From assembly GCA_016721315.1 (NCBI GenBank), contig JADKIL010000005.1, forward strand, positions 327,081 to 391,080: a stretch of 64,000 nt of DNA, written 5' to 3'. Source of the stretch: Candidatus Villigracilis vicinus. GTDB taxonomy: Bacteria > Chloroflexota > Anaerolineae > Anaerolineales > Villigracilaceae. Shown one piece after another: positions 38,802 to 45,995 of the stretch. The translations under genes and the position numbers were made by a program. Every line of letters starts with the position of its first letter. Within the stretch, counting starts at the first letter, position 1. The notes beneath the pieces are model-generated. The model saw only the letters and a program-made list of their open reading frames with translations, was not told the origin of the DNA and ran no database searches.

Positions 38802-38922
38802 GGAGTCTCCTTATTAATAGGATGTACGCTAAAAACAAAAGCAGGATGCAGGCATCCAATTACCCGAGAGGATTGTAATTGCAAATTCCCCACCCCGCCT
38901 CCCTCTAATTCATTATCGCCTG

Positions 38923-38928
38923 TATAAT
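38923..38928 (+). promoter_or_regulatory. -10 element placed for a leaderless transcript
   Basis: A perfect TATAAT ends 6 nt before the ATG at 38935, so transcription would begin at or next to the start codon. No ribosome site is present. A -35 match is not evident. Confidence 0.45.
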
Positions 38929-38934
38929 TACAGT

Positions 38935-40233
38935 ATGTCTATGTCAGAAGAACCAATTCTGCCCCCATTGGAACCGCCCGCAGAGCCGCCCGTCCGCCGC
39001 AGGCGCGCCACACGCCGTTCCCACATCCCAACCGATGCGGAAGGGCAGGCAGAGTTGATCGCCTCACTCGCACGCCGTGCTTACCCGTCCATCGAGTTGT
39101 TCGTCTTCTCCCTGGTCTGCGGCGCGATTCTCGGTCTTGGCTACCTGCTCGACTCGCAGGCAGTTCTTTTATTAGGCATTCTGGTTGCGCCGCTCATGAT
39201 CCCCTGGGTTGGCTTCCTGCTTGCCATCCTCACTGGCTCGCTGCGCTTCATGTTTGAAACAATCATGGCGCTGCTCATCAGCATCCTCTTTGTATTTCTC
39301 GGGGGACTGCTAACAGGGTTCGCTGCACGACTGTTCATGCCCATCACGTTCAACAATGTATTCATTCACTCGCGGCTCTGGCTGCCTGAATTGATCGTCT
39401 TTGCTCTTGGCGCAATCACCCTCACCATTTCCTTCGCTAGATCTGAAGATAAGCCTTTCCTGCCTAGTGTGTTGATCGCCTATGCATTCTTTCTCCCCAT
39501 CGGCGCAACTGGCTTTGGTCTTGGTGCAGGTCTGCCGGATGTCTGGCTGCAAGGCTTGCTGGTCTTCCTGACTCACTTTGCCATGACCAGCATCCTCGGT
39601 CTCATCACGCTCTTCGTTTTGCGCCTGCGCCCATCGTCTGGGGGCATCGTACTAAGCGGAATTACATTCGCCGTCTTCGCAGGCATCATCATTGTTCTGA
39701 TCGGATCCGGCGGCGGATCCCAGCCTGCTGCTCCAACCGCCATCCCAGCCACTGCGACAAATGCATCAGCCTCGCTTCCTTCCCCGACCGTAGGTCTCTC
39801 TGCCACCCCCAACCCCAGCCCCACACAGGCGGTTGATTCTGCCACACCCAGCCCTATTGCCAGTCTCGGCACCGCAGAAGTGAGCCCCGTACCGTTGACG
39901 TTGGAGATCACACTCCCGCCCACCGATACGCCCACGATTACACTTACCATTCAACCGCAGTCGATCTATGGAAAGGTGGCAGCCAACGAAGGTGGTGGTG
40001 CAAACTTGCGTGACGCGCCCGGCGGCACCTATGTGATGACCCTGCTCAACGGCACCATCGTCGAGACCTATTCTGAGTTTCAGGTGCTTAACAACGTCAC
40101 TTGGGTCAAGGTCTTTGCTTCTGTGAACGGACAACGCATTGAAGGCTGGCTGCTGGAATCGGTCATCTCGTATGCCACTCCCGCACCGAACTTCGGTCCT
40201 TCCGTCACCCCCGCCGTCACATCCACCCCGTAA
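38935..40233 (+). CDS. DUF389-like membrane protein with C-terminal SH3b domain
   Basis: The 432-residue protein has a short Pro/Arg-rich N-terminus and about seven membrane helices with the DUF389-like repeat (LLLGILVAPLMIPWVGFLLA). A Thr/Pro/Ser-rich linker (about 265-340) then leads to a bacterial SH3 domain (GANLRDAPGGTYVMTLLNGT, later VTWVKVFA and EGWLLES). The SH3b domain probably sits outside the membrane and binds envelope polymers or proteins. Function is unknown. Two Met codons lie close together at the start (38935 and 38941). A terminator follows. Confidence 0.75.
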   Translation: MSMSEEPILPPLEPPAEPPVRRRRATRRSHIPTDAEGQAELIASLARRAYPSIELFVFSLVCGAILGLGYLLDSQAVLLLGILVAPLMIPWVGFLLAILTGSLRFMFETIMALLISILFVFLGGLLTGFAARLFMPITFNNVFIHSRLWLPELIVFALGAITLTISFARSEDKPFLPSVLIAYAFFLPIGATGFGLGAGLPDVWLQGLLVFLTHFAMTSILGLITLFVLRLRPSSGGIVLSGITFAVFAGIIIVLIGSGGGSQPAAPTAIPATATNASASLPSPTVGLSATPNPSPTQAVDSATPSPIASLGTAEVSPVPLTLEITLPPTDTPTITLTIQPQSIYGKVAANEGGGANLRDAPGGTYVMTLLNGTIVETYSEFQVLNNVTWVKVFASVNGQRIEGWLLESVISYATPAPNFGPSVTPAVTSTP

Positions 40234-40244
40234 CCTCACCAAAC

Positions 40245-40286
40245 AGACAACAGTCACTTTCCAAGTGGCTGTTGTCTTATTTTTAT
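40245..40286 (+). terminator. Terminator after the DUF389-like gene
   Basis: AGACAACAGTCAC pairs with GTGGCTGTTGTCT (with one G-T pair) over a short loop, followed by TATTTTTAT. Confidence 0.75.
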
Positions 40287-40312
40287 GTCAACTTACCACT
40301 CAAGGAGAATCA

Positions 40313-41761
40313 ATGCCCATCCATTTTGGCACCGACGGCTGGCGCGCCGTCATCTCAGATAGTTTTACATTCAGTAATTTACGCATGGTTTCGCAAGCCA
40401 TCGCCGACGCAGTTGCTTCAGATCACTGGGACAAATCCGAAAACGTCGATTCCAAAAAGATCGTGGTTGGCTACGACACTCGCTTCCTCTCGGACCGCTT
40501 CGCAGGTGAAGTGGGGCGCGTCCTTGCCGCCAATGGCTTTACCGTCCTGCTGGCACAATCGGACTCACCCACACCTGCCATTTCATACGCCGTCAAGAAC
40601 AACAACGCCATTGCAGGCGTGATGATCACTGCCTCACACAATGCGCCGCGCTATAACGGCGTGAAGTTAAAGGGCGCATTCGGCGGCTCAGCGCTGCCGG
40701 AACAATGCCGCCGCGTGGAAGTCTACATTAACGACAACGAAGAACAGGCACGCGGACCCAACTTAATGGATTACAACAAGGCGCGCGAAGCGGGACTGAT
40801 CCAACGTTTCAATCCATTGCCCGCCTACTTTGACCATCTTCGAAAGCTCATCAATACCGATGTGATCGCCGAAAACCCACAACGCTTCGTGGCAGATGCC
40901 ATGTACGGGTCAGGGCGTGGCGTGATCAAATCCTTTTTGCAGGGCACCGGCTGCGAGGTCTACGAGATCCGCGGCGAGATGAACCCCGGCTTCGGCGGTG
41001 TCCACCCTGAACCGATCGCCAAGAATCTGGGCGCATTATCCAGCGCGGTCAGTTCGGGTTTTGGAAACTTCGGCGTGGTCACCGATGGTGATGCCGACCG
41101 CATCGGCGCGATGGATGAACGCGGCAACTTTGTTGACCCGCACAAGATCATGGCACTCTCGTTGAAATATCTCGTTGAGAAACGCGGCATGAGCGGCGCA
41201 GTCGTCCGCACGGTTTCGACCACACGCATGCTGGACCGTCTTGCCAAGCGCTATGGTGTCAAAATTTACGAAACACCTGTGGGCTTCAATCACATTGCCG
41301 ACATCATGATGAATGAAGATGTGCTCATCGGCGGCGAAGAATCCGGCGGCATCTCATTCAAGGGACACATCCCCGAAGGCGACGGTCCCATCATGGGCTT
41401 GTTGATCGTGGAAATGCTGGCAGCGTATGGCAAGTCGCTTGGAGAACTGGTCAACGATCTGCTTGCAGATGTGGGTCCTGCCTTTTACGAACGCGTTGAC
41501 CTGCGCCTCAGCCGCCCGGTTGCCAAAGCCGAGATGACCGAATTCCTCACCAAAAATGCACCTGCTGAGATCGGCGGCGCAAAAGTGTCCGAGATCAGTC
41601 AACGTGACGGCGTTAAATACATCATGTCTGACGACTCCTGGTTATTGGTTCGCCCATCGGGTACCGAACCGGTTCTGCGTGTCTACGCCGAAGGACGCAC
41701 GAATGACATGGTCAAAGCGCTCTTGGGATATGGAAAGAGTGTTGCTGAAAGTGTCGTCTAA
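40313..41761 (+). CDS. Phosphoglucomutase/phosphomannomutase family protein
   Basis: The product of about 482 residues belongs to the alpha-D-phosphohexomutase family. The catalytic Ser is in ITASHNAPRYNG, metal-binding Asp residues are in TDGDADRIGAMD, the sugar-binding loop is GGEESGGISF, and the phosphate loop is RPSGTEPVLRVY. It interconverts hexose 1- and 6-phosphates. ATG 40313 follows AAGGAGAATC; the frame is open far upstream over the DUF389 gene but that part is not coding. It may supply glucose 1-phosphate for GlgC (50344-51591). Confidence 0.9.
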   Translation: MPIHFGTDGWRAVISDSFTFSNLRMVSQAIADAVASDHWDKSENVDSKKIVVGYDTRFLSDRFAGEVGRVLAANGFTVLLAQSDSPTPAISYAVKNNNAIAGVMITASHNAPRYNGVKLKGAFGGSALPEQCRRVEVYINDNEEQARGPNLMDYNKAREAGLIQRFNPLPAYFDHLRKLINTDVIAENPQRFVADAMYGSGRGVIKSFLQGTGCEVYEIRGEMNPGFGGVHPEPIAKNLGALSSAVSSGFGNFGVVTDGDADRIGAMDERGNFVDPHKIMALSLKYLVEKRGMSGAVVRTVSTTRMLDRLAKRYGVKIYETPVGFNHIADIMMNEDVLIGGEESGGISFKGHIPEGDGPIMGLLIVEMLAAYGKSLGELVNDLLADVGPAFYERVDLRLSRPVAKAEMTEFLTKNAPAEIGGAKVSEISQRDGVKYIMSDDSWLLVRPSGTEPVLRVYAEGRTNDMVKALLGYGKSVAESVV

Positions 41762-41781
41762 ATTTTGATAGAGAAGTAATG

Positions 41782-41822
41782 AATCAAAAACTCACCCAGT
41801 GATATCGGGTGAGTTTTTGATT
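41782..41822. terminator. Bidirectional terminator
   Basis: AATCAAAAACTCACCC pairs with GGGTGAGTTTTTGATT around a 9-nt loop, between converging genes. Confidence 0.9.
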
Positions 41823-41838
41823 CAGGGTGATTAACCAG

Positions 41839-42408
41839 TTAGCGGGTCGGGGCGAAGCGTAAACGGCGCGCCATCAAGATGACGATAATGAACGCCAGTG
41901 CCATCACAACCAACCCCGGCACACCGACATCTTCCACAAAGCCGGTCTGCGGTAAAGCAGTGGTGGTTGGCACAATGGTCAACTGTGCAATGGCAGCTTG
42001 GGTCAGCGCCGCACCAACAGTGGCAGTAGCTGCCGCCGGAGTACCAGCCCCGGTTACAAGGTTTGGATCGGCAGTGCGGGTCACAGTGGCAATATTCACC
42101 ACAGGTGTGGATGTCGGCGGTAGAGTTGCCGTCGGCAAAATGGAGGCTTCGAAAGTGGCGGTCAGGGCATCATTGATAAAGTTGCTGGCGACCTGTGCAG
42201 TTTCAGAAGCTGCCACAGCCTGCTCATTGACCTGTGTGCTGGAATTCTGGGTGAAAAGATAAACACCTACAAGACAGGCAATGGAGATCAGGATGATACC
42301 GCCCAAAATACCGGCAGCGATCAGGAAGGTGCGATTATTATTCGACTCTTCCGGAAGTTGTCCGTCGTCGGGGACGTTTTCATCAAAATTGGGTTCTTCA
42401 AAAGACAT
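41839..42408 (-). CDS. Membrane protein with C-terminal LPQTG sorting-like signal
   Basis: The 189-residue protein has an acidic, Asn-rich N-terminus, a membrane helix (about 28-50), a Thr/Ala/Pro-rich extracytoplasmic stretch, and a C-terminus from about residue 152 of LPQTG, a hydrophobic stretch and RR. This resembles a sortase-processed cell-wall sorting signal, combined with an unusual N-terminal anchor instead of a cleavable signal. AGGAGAG precedes the ATG. It follows the MutL-type operon by 52 nt on the same strand with no terminator between. Function is unknown. Confidence 0.65.
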   Translation of the reverse strand: MSFEEPNFDENVPDDGQLPEESNNNRTFLIAAGILGGIILISIACLVGVYLFTQNSSTQVNEQAVAASETAQVASNFINDALTATFEASILPTATLPPTSTPVVNIATVTRTADPNLVTGAGTPAAATATVGAALTQAAIAQLTIVPTTTALPQTGFVEDVGVPGLVVMALAFIIVILMARRLRFAPTR

Positions 42409-42460
42409 GGAGCACTCTCCTGATTATTATGGTCTTCAATTTACAGTTCAGCCGGGGCAA

Positions 42461-43516
42461 TTATCCCACAACTTCCATGTTTACGAGCGGAACGATCACC
42501 GTTTCGTCATTCTCAAGTTTAACTTCAGCTGCCTGAGCGCGCAGTCCGCTGGGCAGGGTGGTCAGACCGGGCTTGATGGATACAATGGAACCGATCATTC
42601 CCATGGCTGGCGGGCGGCGCATTTTAACTTGCAGTCCCGGCGCAAAAGCTTCGATCTCATTGAGCATGGGCGGCTCGGCAGAGACAGGCAATGGAATGAA
42701 TATCTCGGGGCGCGCACCAGTATAGCGATCATAAGCTTCGGCGTTCAGGGAAATTTCACGCTTGGCATTTGTGCTGAGCAATTTATATGCAGCTGAATTC
42801 ATCGACAGGGAACCGATGCCGTCTGTAACCAGAATGGGGAAACGCATCTCACGCGCTTTTTGCAGCAGTGCAGGCTGAATGCTGGAAACGATCAACCCAC
42901 GGGCAGGCAGGTCTGCCAGCGCCTGCAAGGCTTCGACCGTATTAAGCATACCTCCAAGGATAATGGAACCGCGCAGGCTGACATCCACACGACCCGGCAC
43001 CAGTACGGTATCGGGAGCTTCCATCAAGTTGACGAGCAAGCCCGCGTCAATGCGACCGTTCCCCCAAACACCCTGCACCAATCCGCCAGAGGTTTGGATC
43101 ACCACACCGCGATTCGGCACAACCTGGATCACGGTACCAGGGATACCGGCGCGTAATTCCATTTTTGCTTCGCCGACTTCCATCAAAACCTGACCGCCCC
43201 CCACAGCCACAACACGCCCTTCGCGCGGTGCGCGAACTGAACGAGCGAACATGCCGCGCCCAACGGCGATCGTGGTGCCTGCTGCAATCTTATCGTCCAC
43301 CTGGCACTTGATCAATTTCTCCGCAGCGATGGGCGAAATGCCCAATGTGCGAGAGACATCCAGCAGGGCATGTTCACGCGCCCAGTGAGTTTCAGCAACA
43401 ATCTCACCCGCGGTCACTTTCTGTTGAACGCGTGCGATGACATTTCCGGAAACAGGCAAAAGCCGCTCACGGACTATGGTGGTCAGACCGACGACATGAT
43501 GTACGGGTGCAAGCAT
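42461..43516 (-). CDS. Uncharacterised protein with tandem barrel-sandwich segments
   Basis: The 351-residue soluble protein starts 3 nt after the MutL-family gene. Its N-terminal half has repeated short beta segments with Gly turns (VSGNVIARVQQKVTAGEIV, VRAPREGRVVAVGGGQVLM, RAGIPGTVIQVVPNRGVVI) that recall biotinyl/lipoyl-type or RnfC-like barrels, though no lipoyl Lys motif is obvious. The C-terminal part carries another beta-rich domain with PGLQVKMRRPPAMGMIGSI. No catalytic motif is recognised. Gene order suggests it works with the MutL-family ATPase and the membrane proteins upstream. Confidence 0.6.
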   Translation of the reverse strand: MLAPVHHVVGLTTIVRERLLPVSGNVIARVQQKVTAGEIVAETHWAREHALLDVSRTLGISPIAAEKLIKCQVDDKIAAGTTIAVGRGMFARSVRAPREGRVVAVGGGQVLMEVGEAKMELRAGIPGTVIQVVPNRGVVIQTSGGLVQGVWGNGRIDAGLLVNLMEAPDTVLVPGRVDVSLRGSIILGGMLNTVEALQALADLPARGLIVSSIQPALLQKAREMRFPILVTDGIGSLSMNSAAYKLLSTNAKREISLNAEAYDRYTGARPEIFIPLPVSAEPPMLNEIEAFAPGLQVKMRRPPAMGMIGSIVSIKPGLTTLPSGLRAQAAEVKLENDETVIVPLVNMEVVG

Positions 43517-43519
43517 GGA

Positions 43520-45280
43520 TTATCCGCCTCCCAATGTCCAGTTCCATTTTTTGATAAGCTCACGCCGCCGCACGGGGTCGGCAGGCATATCCAATGGACG
43601 TCCACGTCCATCGAAGACAATGCCAAGTGCGCCGCCAGTAACAGTGAGCGCCTTCACGCCACGACCAGGACCGAAACCAATATCCACACCACGGGCAACT
43701 TGAATGGTGATCCGCCCGGTTTCACCGCTGGCAAGCGGGAGGGTTTCAAGGAACCCATACTTGAGATCCATGGCGGCTTCTGCGCCGTTTTCGTAAATCA
43801 CTTTTGCCTTCAAAATGGAAGAACCATATCGGGCAGAAACGACCGGTGAGATGACGGTACCCACGCTTAGGAATGCGCCTGATTCAAGTACCTGCACTGG
43901 CAGGATGTTGTTCTGAGAGGCGGCGGCACCGAGCATCGGCATGAGGTTATTTTGGTCGAGGATGATAGTGGAAATGCCAACAGGTTGAACCGTGTCGAGG
44001 AGCAGGAGCAGGCTCTGACCGGGGCGTGAAGCGTCACTGAGGGCGGCGCCTCCAGCAATGATAGGATCAAAGAGCGGGACAAGAGTCGGTTTGATTGAAG
44101 CGGCATCCTTGGGAAAATCACGGCGAGCCGCTTGCATGGCAAGGAACAATGCCTGTTTTGCCACAGATTGCGCGATGACAAAATCTTCTTTCGTGGCGGC
44201 AATGGTCGAAGGGTGCAGTGCTTTTTGATGCAGATAATCGAGGATGGCGCTGGTGGGAATATCAAGGGTAGACCAACGCAGGATGTCTTCCAGTGTGGTG
44301 TAATTCAATAAACCCGGCAGGTTCTCACCAATGCCGAATTGCGGGAAGGTCTTCAACACGGATTTGTTCTTAAACCCGGCAGAGATGATCGCAGCCGATA
44401 CGCCAAGATCCACACTGAGCAGCCCTTTGTTAGAGCCATACACATTCGAGAGGAAACGCACCATACGCCCGGTTGCGTACGATGTGGGTAGAGTATGCCC
44501 GCCCGCCCAAAGGTCGAGCATATCCAAACCTTTGAGTTGCTTCTTGCGGATGTTAATGAACATCTGAGCCAGTTCAAGTTCGGCGGGGTCAATGTCTTCG
44601 GTTTCAAGGGATGGGCGGATGTTATGGCTAAAATGCAGGCTGGATGCCAATGAACCAACAAGCGCTTTAACTTCATCCACCAGTTTGGCGTTGCCCGCAT
44701 ACAGAACAGCGGGGCGTTTTTCTTCGGGTAAAAGGTAGCTGGCTAACCCGATCGGGTCGAGTAATTTTTGAATGGAGCGCGATGCGCCGCCATCGGTTCC
44801 CCCGGCAATGATGACCATATCCGGACGCATGCGTAAGATGCTGTCTATCTGTTGCTCAGGTTTGCGATGGTCGCTCAAGCTGATGGCATCCAGGACGCGG
44901 GCATAGGTGGTCTCGGTCAATCGGCGGGCACTGTCGAGTGAAACATCCTTGAGCAAACCGACGACAAGGGTCCTGACAGCCGGGCCGGCAGAAATGGTGA
45001 CCACAAGCGAATCCACGCCAGAACCGTCCGGCTGACTCGGCAAAATAAGACTACGGGCAGAATTGAGCAGAGTCTTTTTGAGGATATTCTGCAAGACTTG
45101 AATGGCATTCCGGGCACCTTCGGAAACATCCTTGAAGGGTGCTTCGGCAGTGCTGGGAGCAATACCAGACGCGACAAAGCGATATTCGCCTTCGATCACG
45201 TCGAACAATACGGCACGAGTGTTCGACGCGCCGACGTCGATGGCAAGCAGGGAGTTACTGGTAACCAGTGAAGTTGGCAT
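43520..45280 (-). CDS. MutL-family (glutamate mutase L) actin-fold ATPase
   Basis: The product of about 586 residues starts MPTSLVTSNSLLAIDVGASN with an ASKHA-type phosphate-1 motif. Further matches are VIIAGGTDGGASRSIQ and LLSVDLGVSAAII. It belongs to the MutL family named after a reactivator-like gene near glutamate mutase. No mutase subunit gene (glmE/glmS) is in this window; the neighbours are membrane proteins. It may therefore power assembly or remodelling of that membrane complex. ATG at 45278-45280 lies 5 nt after the upstream stop; the frame is open further upstream over the neighbour but this is not coding. Confidence 0.75.
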   Translation of the reverse strand: MPTSLVTSNSLLAIDVGASNTRAVLFDVIEGEYRFVASGIAPSTAEAPFKDVSEGARNAIQVLQNILKKTLLNSARSLILPSQPDGSGVDSLVVTISAGPAVRTLVVGLLKDVSLDSARRLTETTYARVLDAISLSDHRKPEQQIDSILRMRPDMVIIAGGTDGGASRSIQKLLDPIGLASYLLPEEKRPAVLYAGNAKLVDEVKALVGSLASSLHFSHNIRPSLETEDIDPAELELAQMFINIRKKQLKGLDMLDLWAGGHTLPTSYATGRMVRFLSNVYGSNKGLLSVDLGVSAAIISAGFKNKSVLKTFPQFGIGENLPGLLNYTTLEDILRWSTLDIPTSAILDYLHQKALHPSTIAATKEDFVIAQSVAKQALFLAMQAARRDFPKDAASIKPTLVPLFDPIIAGGAALSDASRPGQSLLLLLDTVQPVGISTIILDQNNLMPMLGAAASQNNILPVQVLESGAFLSVGTVISPVVSARYGSSILKAKVIYENGAEAAMDLKYGFLETLPLASGETGRITIQVARGVDIGFGPGRGVKALTVTGGALGIVFDGRGRPLDMPADPVRRRELIKKWNWTLGGG

Positions 45281-45285
45281 GAGAT

Positions 45286-45993
45286 CTAAGGAATCCCGAA
45301 CAAAGTTTTGATGAAAACGACAAGTGAAGAAACGCGATCGATCATGGCGGTGAGCGCCGCAGCGTAGACACCTGCGAAGACCACGCCCAGGGTAATTCCA
45401 ATAAAGATGCGGCCCACCCATGCGATCATATCGATCAAGCCAAGGCGTTTGGTTGAGCCATCCGGTTTTTGGCGGGCGCCAAAGTGGAAGTAGGCAAGTG
45501 AGGTGACCACACCAAGCAGCATGATCGTACCATTCCCCAACACTTCAAACACACTGATGTTGCGCGCAGCAGCGGCACTCTGATCGAAGAAATTAATCGT
45601 TGCCGTCACTTGTGGAATGAGCGTGCCGGTCAATGCACCAGCGAGCGTGACAGCCGCTCCCGCCCCTACCAGGAATGCCATCGTGATGCGGGCAATACCC
45701 GCCAGACGTGGAGACCCTTTCATCAAGATGAAGCCAAGCCCAAGCAACGGCACGACCAGCAGAACACCTTGACCATAGGCTCCCGTTAGCAGGACGTTGC
45801 CCAACGGCATGAAAAGTTTCGGATACAGCACTTGCCAGATGATAACTGCCGCGGCGTACCCCGAAGCAACCCCTACAAACAGATACACGGCAATTTTGAA
45901 AAGGGGGTTATCCCCGATCAAATAACTCAGGATCAAAAGAGTGAACAGGAAACTCAGCGCGCCGGTGATGAAATCGAGAGGAATAAAAGGCAT
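45286..45993 (-). CDS. Polytopic membrane protein of the MutL-type operon
   Basis: The 235-residue protein is mostly hydrophobic, with about seven membrane helices and Gly/Ala-rich segments. It starts 2 nt after the zinc-ribbon protein gene and ends 5 nt before the MutL-family gene, so it is translated with them. No family is recognised. Confidence 0.65.
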   Translation of the reverse strand: MPFIPLDFITGALSFLFTLLILSYLIGDNPLFKIAVYLFVGVASGYAAAVIIWQVLYPKLFMPLGNVLLTGAYGQGVLLVVPLLGLGFILMKGSPRLAGIARITMAFLVGAGAAVTLAGALTGTLIPQVTATINFFDQSAAAARNISVFEVLGNGTIMLLGVVTSLAYFHFGARQKPDGSTKRLGLIDMIAWVGRIFIGITLGVVFAGVYAAALTAMIDRVSSLVVFIKTLFGIP

Positions 45994-45995
45994 AT

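Noticed and set aside
43520..45280. Glutamate fermentation locus suggested by the MutL-family gene
   Set aside because: No mutase subunits, methylaspartate ammonia-lyase or cobalamin genes are near; the neighbours are membrane proteins.
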